Source of the DNA: Rheinheimera sp. EpRS3
GTDB taxonomy: Bacteria > Pseudomonadota > Gammaproteobacteria > Enterobacterales > Alteromonadaceae
DNA: 64,000 bases
Reading direction: 5' to 3'
NCBI RefSeq assembly: GCF_001513785.1
Contig: NZ_LNQS01000007.1
Span: 62,001-126,000, forward strand
Part shown: piece by piece, positions 54,006-60,774 of the stretch
Numbering within the stretch: position 1 is the first letter of the stretch
How the letters are laid out: every line of letters begins with the position of its first letter
Notes under the pieces: model-generated
Databases searched by the model: none
The model's input: the letters and a program-made list of their open reading frames with translations, nothing else
What the model was told of the DNA's origin: nothing
Program-made: the position numbers and the translations under genes

Positions 54006-54918
54006 TTTAAAAGCAATCGAAGATATTTCTAATATCTACTCAAATAACTCTTTCAATTGGGACGGAATTGATTTTGAGATATCAATTAATTGGGATGAAT
54101 TTAAATCAATTCTAATTGAAAGTTATGATATTAATGGTCGTTTCTATACAGCTATAGATGGTTCTCTCTACAAGCTGGTTTCACCTGTAGATTTAATTAG
54201 CTTACCTATTTCGGTCAATACAAGTTCTGACTTGGATATAACTAAGGTAAGAAGGTATCTTCACAGGTACTTAATGGATCTGTTTCTTATATGTAACCTA
54301 TCTGCTCCAGGGATTATCGATTTTTATAATGCCAAGCTAGATGGGGATGATAAAAATAATCCAATTAAAGCATCTAGTTTTTCTTTTGGATATGCCCTAG
54401 AAAATCTATCCCAAAAAAGAGTGCCTTATGTTTTTTATTCGGATGTTAAGCATGTTAAAGCGTGGTTTGAAACCTTGAATATTGGCATGAAAATGACAGC
54501 AAATAGCTCCGTCGAAAAGGCTATGTTTTCACTGCTTCATATTGTAAAAATGGATGGTTATGATATCGGAACTATCCCATGGATTTTTCATGCACTAGAG
54601 GCAATTTACGGAACAAATGCTGGGCGAGGATTCAACGATTTAAGTAAGAAGATTAACTTCTTATTGTCAGTTGAAGAAAGGCAGCAGAAAGCATTGAAAA
54701 CACAACTTAGAGAACTCAACGATATGAGGAGCAAGTTCGTTCATGGCGGTTTTAACGTTTCTCATCCTATGGATTATGATTTGAATGAACAAGTAAATGA
54801 ATTAGTAAATTTTGGTGTTAGTCTCGTCATTAGCAGTATTCAGAATTTAATGCTAAATGATTGGGATGAAATTGGTGTCGAAGAAAATATTTATGGGCAC
54901 AAAGCAACTGCTTCATAA
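53986..54918 (+). CDS. Apea/HEPN-like hypothetical protein, cassette 9
   Basis: A 310-residue soluble protein. The C-terminal third is helical, with WIFHALEAIYG, then LRELNDMRSKFVHGGF. The R-x4-H followed by GG is the pattern of Apea-like HEPN domains, a branch of RNase-related folds frequent in defence islands. The N-terminal half (SNNSFNWDGIDFEISINW and on) is unrecognised. The ATG lies within the short upstream frame, so expression may depend on it. Base composition is markedly A+T-rich compared with the core genes. Confidence 0.7.
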   Translation: MKLRIADLKAIEDISNIYSNNSFNWDGIDFEISINWDEFKSILIESYDINGRFYTAIDGSLYKLVSPVDLISLPISVNTSSDLDITKVRRYLHRYLMDLFLICNLSAPGIIDFYNAKLDGDDKNNPIKASSFSFGYALENLSQKRVPYVFYSDVKHVKAWFETLNIGMKMTANSSVEKAMFSLLHIVKMDGYDIGTIPWIFHALEAIYGTNAGRGFNDLSKKINFLLSVEERQQKALKTQLRELNDMRSKFVHGGFNVSHPMDYDLNEQVNELVNFGVSLVISSIQNLMLNDWDEIGVEENIYGHKATAS

Positions 54919-55013
54919 CAAGTTGCTTAATTTCGTTCCGGCCACAAAAAGACGTGGCCTCCACGGGACTGCCTACGCTGCGCTGCGGCAGCCCATTAGC
55001 AATGGCGTTATGT
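54913..55013 (+). other. attC9 (subfamily beta)
   Basis: TCATAAC to GTTATGT, 101 bp, close to attC7 and attC11 and to the satellite site at 6207-6306. Confidence 0.9.
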
Positions 55014-55024
55014 GTAAGGAAGAT

Positions 55025-55360
55025 ATGGAAGTACTAAAAACTCACGAAATTGATTGTAGTGAAAAAGATGAAAATGGTTACTATGATTGGCATTACGAAT
55101 ACGACCTGTATGAATTTTCATTTGGGGCTATAAAACTCCACGCTAGGTCATATTCTGATACTCCTAAAGAAGTTAGCTTCTTTGCCTATGAAAAAAATGG
55201 TGAGCGCTCTAAATATGACAATAATCTAATAGAGCAGCGAGAGTTTTTGAAAGCACTGAAATACTTAAAAGACCTTGGAATCTACGATAAATATTGTTTT
55301 TTTAATGGTGCTTATCCAATAGTTCCACTATCTATTTGGGCTAAAATTGAAAACACATAA
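55025..55360 (+). CDS. Hypothetical protein, cassette 10
   Basis: A 111-residue acidic soluble protein. The ATG at 55025 has AAGGAAG about 3 bases upstream; the longer open frame runs back through attC9 and is discarded. It reads MEVLKTHEIDCSEKDENGYYDWHYEYDLYEF, then IKLHARSYSDTPKEVSFFAYE, suggesting a small beta-rich fold. No family recognised. Confidence 0.72.
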   Translation: MEVLKTHEIDCSEKDENGYYDWHYEYDLYEFSFGAIKLHARSYSDTPKEVSFFAYEKNGERSKYDNNLIEQREFLKALKYLKDLGIYDKYCFFNGAYPIVPLSIWAKIENT

Positions 55361-55453
55361 CAAAACTGTCAAATACATTCCAGCCGCAAAAAGCGCGGCT
55401 TCCATCGGACTGGCTACGCGCTGCTCCGCCAGCCGTTTACAGTGGCGTTATAT
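55355..55453 (+). other. attC10
   Basis: ACATAAC to GTTATAT, 99 bp, a more distant relative of subfamily beta (GCGGCTTCCATCGGACTGGC). Confidence 0.85.
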
Positions 55454-55471
55454 GCCTAGAGAAATGTCTTG

Positions 55472-55789
55472 ATGAGTTTTACTATTTTAGCCGAAGTCGA
55501 AGTACTAAAAGTTGAAGATAAGGGCTGTTTAGCGAGATTTGCTAGTGGTGCTAGGCCAACCATATCCTACAAAGGTTTGGAGGTTTCAGGCTCTTCTTTC
55601 GCGTCATGTACGATTAACCTCGGTGGTGTTGAAGAAGCATTTCCGGGAGACAAATTAGAAATTGAAATCGGTTTTCTGAACCCTGAATTACACGAATCAC
55701 TAATGTACGTTGGGTTAGAGTTTGGGTTATATGCTGGTCCTTGGATGATAGCCAAAGGTACAGTTTCTTTATTAAGTAACGGCATATAA
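55472..55789 (+). CDS. EF-Tu domain III-like stand-alone protein, cassette 11
   Basis: A 105-residue beta-rich protein. Its sequence tracks the last domain of elongation factor Tu: AEVEVL (as AEVYIL), GARPTISYKGLEVSGS (as GYRPQFYFRTTDVTG), AFPGDKLEIEIGFLNPE (as VMPGDNIKMVVTLIHPI), and LEFGLYAGPWMIAKGTVSLL (as FAIREGGRTVGAGVV). It has no GTPase domain. A TTG one codon upstream is possible. Stand-alone barrels of this kind could contact tRNA or other factors, but the role is unknown. Confidence 0.72.
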   Translation: MSFTILAEVEVLKVEDKGCLARFASGARPTISYKGLEVSGSSFASCTINLGGVEEAFPGDKLEIEIGFLNPELHESLMYVGLEFGLYAGPWMIAKGTVSLLSNGI

Positions 55790-55882
55790 CAAATTGCTTA
55801 ATTTCGTTCCGGCCACAAACAGCGAGGCCTCCACTGGACTGCCTACGCTACGCTGCGGCAGCCAATTAGCAAAGCGTTATAT
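55784..55882 (+). other. attC11 (subfamily beta)
   Basis: ATATAAC to GTTATAT, 99 bp, nearly identical to attC7. Confidence 0.9.
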
Positions 55883-55911
55883 GGGATTAAATATCGGAGT
55901 CGGTTTGTAAA

Positions 55912-56193
55912 ATGCTTACCTTTAAAGATGAAACTCTGACCGCTGAGGATGCCTTTTGGGTTATGTGGTATTTCCTGAAAGAGCATTACGATTTATCTGG
56001 GGGCGCATTTGATCTAAGTGACATTCTTTCTGCATCTGAGCCTATTGGATTCTTAGAGAATGGACACATAAACTTTGCGGCCCCTGAAACAGGCAAAATG
56101 GTGCCGGCAGATAGCGGAATGATAGAACTCTGGAACAATGCTATCGCAAAATACCGAATTGATGGTTTGCCAGAACCTAAGTCGTTTAAATAA
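55912..56193 (+). CDS. Hypothetical protein, cassette 12
   Basis: A 93-residue acidic soluble protein beginning MLTFKDETLTAEDAFWVMWYFLKEHYDLSGGAFDLSDIL. The pattern of short helices followed by NGHINFAAPETGKMVPADSGMIELWNNAI resembles small immunity-like or cassette proteins, but no family can be named. No convincing ribosome site precedes the ATG. Confidence 0.68.
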   Translation: MLTFKDETLTAEDAFWVMWYFLKEHYDLSGGAFDLSDILSASEPIGFLENGHINFAAPETGKMVPADSGMIELWNNAIAKYRIDGLPEPKSFK

Positions 56194-56200
56194 TGTGGCC

Positions 56201-56281
56201 ATATAACAATCGCCATCAAAAACGCGCCCGTTGGGCGCTCGACTCGCAACAAGTTGCTCGCGTTTGTGGCGGGCGTTAGGT
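56201..56281 (+). other. attC12 (subfamily alpha)
   Basis: ATATAAC to GTTAGGT (exact 3' core), 81 bp, nearly identical to attC2 and attC4. Its last base is also the first base of the putative IS3 element. Confidence 0.9.
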
Positions 56282-56349
56282 GTCCGAGTTACCCATGATC
56301 AGTAGACACCTTCTATAGTTAGGTATCGTACCTGACACTGAGGTGCAAG

Positions 56350-56658
56350 ATGACCAGACATAAAACCCAGGCGTACTCAGAAGAGTTTCGCCGTGAAGCC
56401 GTAAGACTGTCTGATTTACCCGATAAAACAGCCACGTCTGTTGCCCAGGAGCTGGGCATACATCCTAATCAGATTTACAACTGGCGGGCGCAGTTTAACC
56501 GCTTGTCTGATAAGCAGTTTAACAGCCTGAATGGGGTAGATTATTCAAAAGATGAAAGCGAAAAAATCCGGCAGCTGAAGCGCGAGCTGGACACGCTGAA
56601 AAAGGAAAATGAATTCTTAAAGAAGGCAGCTGCGTACTTTGCCAAGCTGCAGGAGTAA
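56350..56658 (+). CDS. IS3-family transposase OrfA
   Basis: A 102-residue DNA-binding subunit. The N-terminal helix-turn-helix is RHKTQAYSEEFRREAVRLS to ATSVAQELGIHPNQIYNWR. A leucine-zipper-like coiled coil follows (IRQLKRELDTLKKENEFLKKAAAYFAK). The OrfB frame is -1 relative to OrfA and opens from about 56613. A-AAG near 56618-56622 is a possible slippage site for making the OrfAB fusion. Confidence 0.92.
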   Translation: MTRHKTQAYSEEFRREAVRLSDLPDKTATSVAQELGIHPNQIYNWRAQFNRLSDKQFNSLNGVDYSKDESEKIRQLKRELDTLKKENEFLKKAAAYFAKLQE

Positions 56659-56681
56659 AGTACGCCCTGATCAGCGAATAC

Positions 56682-57512
56682 GTGGGGCAGTATACGGTCA
56701 GGTTGATGTGTCGGGTGCTGGAAGTATCCGCCTCCGGCTTTTACCGCTGGCGGGGCCGTAAACCGAGCCGGAGCAGCGTAAAACACGAGCAGTTAGAGCA
56801 GCATGTGCTCGATAACTACGCCCGTTACAAAGCGCGCTACGGCGCGCCCAGGCTGGTAAAAGAGCTAAACGCGCTGGGGGTAAGTTGTTGTCTGAACACC
56901 GTGGCCAGCATCCTCAAAGCCAGAGGAATACGGGCACGTAATGGCAAGGCGTTTCGCTACAGCCCACGTACTGAAGCGATGACAAATGTGGCCGACAACT
57001 TACTGAAAAGGCGCTTTGACGCAGAAAAGCCCAATGAGCGCTGGACCACAGATATCACCTATATCTGGCTGAAAGATAAATGGTTATACCTGGCGACGAT
57101 GATGGATTTATACTCCAGAGCCATAGTGGGTTGGTCGTTGGACACCAGCATGACTGAGCGCCTGATTACGCAGGCACTGAGAATGGCACTGGCACGAAGA
57201 CAGCCAGAGCCTGGTCTGATAGTGCACTCAGACCGGGGAGTACAGTACCGCTCAACCGCGTATCAGGACGAGTTGATGAATGCCGGCTGCGTGCCGAGCA
57301 TGAGCCGTAAGGGCAATTGCTGGGATAATGCGGCGATGGAAGCCTTCTTCAGCCGGCTGAAAGTTGAGCTGATTTATGCCGAAAACTACGACTCGATTGA
57401 GCGGGCGAAGTCAGGTATCTTCGAGTACATAGAGATATTTTATAATCGTGTCCGTAGGCACTCAGCGATTGGCTATGTCAGCCCGGCTGAGTATGAGCGC
57501 AAATGCGCATAA
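56682..57512 (+). CDS. IS3-family transposase OrfB (rve integrase core)
   Basis: A 276-residue catalytic subunit. It has an N-terminal HTH_21-like segment (LMCRVLEVSASGFYRWRGR). The rve DDE core follows, with Asp in WTTDITYIWLKDKWLYLATMMD, Asp in VHSDRGVQYRS, and Glu in NCWDNAAMEAFFSRLKVELIY, then the end YNRVRRHSAIGYVSPAEYE. All three acidic residues are present, so it may be active. It is normally made as an OrfAB fusion by -1 frameshifting; codons upstream of the listed start are in frame and conserved (VKYALISEYVGQY). Confidence 0.93.
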   Translation: MGQYTVRLMCRVLEVSASGFYRWRGRKPSRSSVKHEQLEQHVLDNYARYKARYGAPRLVKELNALGVSCCLNTVASILKARGIRARNGKAFRYSPRTEAMTNVADNLLKRRFDAEKPNERWTTDITYIWLKDKWLYLATMMDLYSRAIVGWSLDTSMTERLITQALRMALARRQPEPGLIVHSDRGVQYRSTAYQDELMNAGCVPSMSRKGNCWDNAAMEAFFSRLKVELIYAENYDSIERAKSGIFEYIEIFYNRVRRHSAIGYVSPAEYERKCA

Positions 57513-57560
57513 CCGAGTGTCTACTTTTTATGGGTAAGAACACCAAAATATAAGAGTCCT

Positions 57561-57926
57561 ATGAGCCCTAAGAGATATATCGTTGTCAGCTCACATAAGA
57601 GTGAGTTTCCTAAGCCAATAACCTTTAAAAAAGGTGATCCTCTGCTTGTTGGTGAAGAATACAAAGGTGCCGAAGGCTGGGATAACTGGTACCTGTGCAC
57701 TACGCCCGGGCAAGAGCCTGGTTGGGTTCCTGATCAGATTATCGAGCGATTTGAGAACTCACAGGGTAGAGCATTTGATGATTACACGGCAAAAGAGCTA
57801 AATGTGCAGGAAGGAGAGCTACTGACGGGTTCCGGGGTTTTAAATGGCTGGCTATGGTGTGAAAAAACGGTCGGTACAGAATCAGGGTGGGTACCATTAG
57901 AGAATGTTAAAGAGGTAGCGCAATAG
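57561..57926 (+). CDS. SH3-domain protein, probable last cassette (13)
   Basis: A 121-residue soluble protein built from two SH3-like repeats: PITFKKGDPLLVGEEYKGAEGWDNWYLCTTPGQEPGWVPDQII and DYTAKELNVQEGELLTGSGVLNGWLWCEKTVGTESGWVPLENV. The paired ALYDY-like starts and GWVP ends are typical. Proteins of this family are common as single genes and in cassettes; function is unknown. The IS element separates it from attC12. A clear attC is missing downstream, so its status as a cassette is inferred. Confidence 0.8.
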   Translation: MSPKRYIVVSSHKSEFPKPITFKKGDPLLVGEEYKGAEGWDNWYLCTTPGQEPGWVPDQIIERFENSQGRAFDDYTAKELNVQEGELLTGSGVLNGWLWCEKTVGTESGWVPLENVKEVAQ

Positions 57927-57962
57927 CAACCGTGGCTATGCGTACGCAGGCGTTAAAAACGC
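57923..57962 (+). other. Possible attC remnant at the array end
   Basis: TAGCAAC and GCGTTAAAA lie about 30 bases apart, around a GCGTACGC palindrome. The spacing is too short for a full attC; it could be an internally deleted site. Weak. Confidence 0.22.
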
Positions 57963-58048
57963 AAAAAAAGTAATGAAGTAAGTAAATAATACTGGCGGGC
58001 GGTGCTGGTAATCTCAACTATGATATAGGTTTCAGGAACGGAGGAACT

Positions 58049-59116
58049 ATGTTTAATAGCCATTTAGTTGTTAATACTGCACGCACACCTTTTCGTTATC
58101 TATGGCTGGCTGTTTGGGCGTTGTTGTCCTTTGCTGTATCTGCAGATACCAGCCAGAAACCGCTTAACAGCCCGGCGCCTGTAACGGCGCAGGCGCAATG
58201 GCAAACACAAAATACCCAAGGGACACCTGCTGAGCGGCATGAGAATGGTTTTGTTGCTGTGGCAGGCCGCCTATATTTGCTGGGCGGGCGTGGCGAGCGG
58301 CCTTTAGATATTTTCGACCCGGCTACCGGACAATGGCAGCAAGGAGCAAAACCACCGTTTGAGCTGCACCATATGCAAGCTGTTGCCTATGATGACAAAT
58401 TGTATGTATTAGGCGCCTTAACCGGTGATTTCCCGGAAGAAAAATCTATTGCCAATATACTGATTTATAACCCGGCTACTGATACCTGGCAAACCGGGCC
58501 TGAGATCCCGGCGCAGCGGCAGCGCGGGGGCAGTGGTGTGGTGGTGCACAACGGGCTTATTTATCTTATTGGCGGTAATAACCGCGGCCATATGAGTGGT
58601 TTTGTCGCCTGGCTGGATGTGTTTAATCCGGCAACCGGACAATGGACAGCGCTGGCTGATGCGCCGAATGCCCGCGATCACTTTCATGCCGTTGTTATTG
58701 ATGATCAAATCTACGCTGCGGCCGGGCGTATGTCGTCACATGATACCGGCGAGACGATGTCACTGACAGTTTCAGCGGTAGATGTTTATGATATTAAAAC
58801 CCAGCGTTGGCATACGCTGGATACGCCGCTGCCCACGCCAAGGGCCGGTACCGCTGCAGTGGTAATTAACGGGCAACTGGTTGTTATCGGCGGTGAAAGC
58901 CTGCGCCAGGTAAGCGCGCATAATGAAGTTGAAGCTTATAACCCGGCGACGAAGCAATGGCAAAAGTGGCCAGCGTTACCTACAGGGCGACACGGTACTC
59001 AGGCTACGCTACTAAATGGTGTTGTGTATATTGCCGCAGGCAGTGCCAACCGTGGTGGCGGGCCGGAATTAAATGATTTGCTGCTATTGCCTCTGGCTGC
59101 GGATACAACGCCTTAG
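58049..59116 (+). CDS. Secreted Kelch-repeat protein
   Basis: A 355-residue protein with a long signal peptide (hydrophobic YLWLAVWALLSFAVSA). Five to six Kelch repeats follow, seen as paired Gly and spaced Tyr/Trp: LYLLGGRGERPLDIFDPATGQWQ, LYVLGALT...IYNPATDTWQ, IYLIGGNN...VFNPATGQWT, IYAAAGRM...VYDIKTQRWH, LVVIGGES...AYNPATKQWQ and VYIAAGSA. It should form a periplasmic beta-propeller, possibly binding a ligand or glycan. GGAGGAAC precedes the ATG. Core-like base composition places it outside the integron. Confidence 0.88.
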   Translation: MFNSHLVVNTARTPFRYLWLAVWALLSFAVSADTSQKPLNSPAPVTAQAQWQTQNTQGTPAERHENGFVAVAGRLYLLGGRGERPLDIFDPATGQWQQGAKPPFELHHMQAVAYDDKLYVLGALTGDFPEEKSIANILIYNPATDTWQTGPEIPAQRQRGGSGVVVHNGLIYLIGGNNRGHMSGFVAWLDVFNPATGQWTALADAPNARDHFHAVVIDDQIYAAAGRMSSHDTGETMSLTVSAVDVYDIKTQRWHTLDTPLPTPRAGTAAVVINGQLVVIGGESLRQVSAHNEVEAYNPATKQWQKWPALPTGRHGTQATLLNGVVYIAAGSANRGGGPELNDLLLLPLAADTTP

Positions 59117-59263
59117 TAAGGCGAAAGCTGTTTATGTTGTATGGCGTGTAACAATATCAGGCCCAGTATTGCAGGTAGCTGCTTTTTAGCTTGTTAACAT
59201 TGCAAAAACGCGGCTTTCTGTTTAGATTGAATAGCGATGAAAGTGGAATAACAGGAAGTCATA

Positions 59264-59656
59264 ATGAAAAAATGGGTGAGCGCCGCTATTGCTGCGGTGG
59301 CAATGTCAACAACAGCCGCTGCTAATGCACAAGATTATAAACTGATAACCGTAGCCGGTTACTTAAACTTTTATCTGCTGAACCTGAATGCTTGTCAGGA
59401 TTTTCATCCACCGGTGCGCCAGAGTGCTTATGATGCCGAAAAGACGTTGTATCCTTATCTGGATAAACTGTACGGCAAAATGGGCGGTGCTGAAGGTGCT
59501 AACCAGAAAATGATCGCAGATATTGTGATGAAACGCCGTGCCATGCTAAATGGCCAGATTACAGAAGGTGATTTTACCGTGGAGCATTGTCAGGCTATTG
59601 TAAAAATACTGACAGAAGATGGTTTGGATAAAACCTTGCTCAGTGCATTGGAATAA
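59264..59656 (+). CDS. Hypothetical periplasmic protein
   Basis: A 130-residue protein with a clear signal peptide (MKKWVSAAIAAVAMSTTAAANA, then QDYK). The mature part is helical and has two cysteines (LNACQDF and EHCQAI), which could form a disulfide. ACAGGAAG lies before the ATG. No family recognised. A terminator follows. Confidence 0.72.
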   Translation: MKKWVSAAIAAVAMSTTAAANAQDYKLITVAGYLNFYLLNLNACQDFHPPVRQSAYDAEKTLYPYLDKLYGKMGGAEGANQKMIADIVMKRRAMLNGQITEGDFTVEHCQAIVKILTEDGLDKTLLSALE

Positions 59657-59666
59657 TACATCTGCT

Positions 59667-59697
59667 ACCGCCAGCCTGATGCTGGCGGTTTCATTTT
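59667..59697 (+). terminator. Terminator before the cobalamin operon
   Basis: A 9-bp stem ACCGCCAGC/GCTGGCGGT with a 5-base loop, followed by TTCATTTTT. Confidence 0.85.
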
Positions 59698-59732
59698 TGA
59701 TTGCCACTATTTAAATCTGCTACACTGCGCCT

Positions 59733-59884
59733 GCTTTGGTGTGGGATAACTCCCGCTGAAAAGGGAAGCGGGTGTAAAGCCCGCACTGTACCCGCAACTG
59801 TAATAAGCGCTGCAATCAGATGCCACTGGTTATACTCCGGGAAGGCGATTGTGGGTTACCGCTTTAAGTCAGGAGACCTGCCTT
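59733..59884 (+). ncRNA. Cobalamin riboswitch
   Basis: The conserved core is visible: GGGAAGCGGGTGTAAAGCCC, then GCACTGTACCCGCAACTGTAA, and the B12 box AGTCAGGAGACCTGCC at 59867-59882. It binds adenosylcobalamin or a related cobalamin and should shut down the transporter operon when B12 is plentiful. TGGCAA (59927-59932) can pair with TTGCCA (59964-59969), next to the btuD ribosome site, so control may act on translation; that part is inference. Confidence 0.95.
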
Positions 59885-59976
59885 AGCTTAATGTCTTTTT
59901 TGCCTGCGTGCGGGAATTCACAGCAGTGGCAACTTACTGTTTTCAGCAAGTTGGCTGCTGCTATTGCCAGGAGTCA

Positions 59977-60774
59977 GTGTTGCTTGAACTTTCAGCGGTG
60001 TGTTTGCGCTTTGGTGCGAAACAGGTCCTGCATAACATCAGTTTCTCACTGCAAAAAGGTGAGTTTGTCGGCATTATCGGCCCCAACGGCGCTGGTAAAA
60101 GCTCATTGCTGCGGCTGATTCAGGGCGCGCTTAGCGCACACAGTGGGCAGATACTGCTAAAGCAACGTAAGATTGGCCGTTTTGCTACGGCAGAACTTGC
60201 CAGAACACTTGCCGTAGTAAGCCAGACGTCTGCGCCCTTATTTGCCCTGACAGTAGAGCAAGTGGCTACCATGGGGCTTTTACCGCATAAAAACTGGTTT
60301 GAGCTAAATAGCAGTTACGACACGGCCCAGGTTGCACTGGCGCTGAAAAAAACAGGCCTTAGCAACAAAAGTTCAGATGCTGTTGATACCTTATCCGGTG
60401 GTGAAATGCAGCGGCTTTATATCGCCAGGGCATTGGTGCAACAACCTTCATTATTACTGCTGGACGAGCCGACCAACCATCTGGATGTGCAGTACCAACA
60501 CCAGATCCTGCAACTGGTTAAAGCGCTGGATATTCCGCTGCTGGCATGTCTGCACGATTTAAACCTGGCTGCGATGTATTGTGACAAGCTGCTGTTATTA
60601 AATAATGGTGAACAGGTAGCCTTTGGTACACCTGCTGAGGTACTGCAACCCCAGTTAATGCAGCAGGTATTTGGTTTGCCCTGCCAGATAGCGTTACATC
60701 CGCTGATAAATAAACTGCAGGTAACTTTTATTCCAGCCTCAACAGGGTTGGCCGCGGCGGAGGCTGCATGTTAA
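59977..60774 (+). CDS. btuD: Cobalamin ABC importer ATP-binding protein BtuD
   Basis: Powers B12 import across the inner membrane. The GTG at 59977 with CAGGAG just upstream gives 265 residues and the right start (LLELSAVCLRFGAKQVLHNISF); an earlier ATG at 59908 would cover the leader. Walker A is GPNGAGKSSLL, the signature motif DTLSGGEMQRLYIARAL, Walker B LLLLDEPTNHLD, and the switch His in LLACLHDLNLA. It overlaps btuC. Confidence 0.93.
   Translation: MLLELSAVCLRFGAKQVLHNISFSLQKGEFVGIIGPNGAGKSSLLRLIQGALSAHSGQILLKQRKIGRFATAELARTLAVVSQTSAPLFALTVEQVATMGLLPHKNWFELNSSYDTAQVALALKKTGLSNKSSDAVDTLSGGEMQRLYIARALVQQPSLLLLDEPTNHLDVQYQHQILQLVKALDIPLLACLHDLNLAAMYCDKLLLLNNGEQVAFGTPAEVLQPQLMQQVFGLPCQIALHPLINKLQVTFIPASTGLAAAEAAC

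Larger units (their letters stand above)
56281..57542 (+). mobile_element. IS3-family insertion sequence
   Basis: About 1.26 kb with TG...CA ends. The left end (TGTCCGAGTTACCCAT, then AGTAGACAC) and the reversed right end (TGTTCTTACCCAT, then AGTAGACAC) share a 20-bp-class inverted repeat but differ by a 3-base gap near the tip, so exact limits are uncertain. No clear target duplication is seen. It encodes the two usual overlapping frames. Confidence 0.8.
48617..57962. mobile_element. Chromosomal integron: intI, attI and cassette array
   Basis: A minus-strand integrase, then attI (49701-49812), then about 13 plus-strand cassettes with 12 recognisable attC sites, ending after an SH3-domain gene. 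Most cassettes are hypothetical, without resistance genes, and share two main attC subfamilies, as in sedentary chromosomal integrons. An IS3-family element interrupts the array near its end. No sul, qac or transposon ends were seen. Confidence 0.9.

Noticed and set aside
54857-55024. N-terminal extension of the cassette 10 frame
   Set aside because: It would translate through attC9; the ATG at 55025 has a good ribosome site.
51058-56281. Regularly spaced similar repeats, first considered as a CRISPR array
   Set aside because: Repeats are 78-111 bp, imperfectly palindromic, bounded by RYYYAAC and GTTRRRY, and spaced by genes; these are attC sites.
48617-57962. Mobile clinical-type integron or transposon
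   Set aside because: No resistance cassettes, qacE/sul segment, tni genes or transposon ends; flanked by ordinary chromosomal operons.
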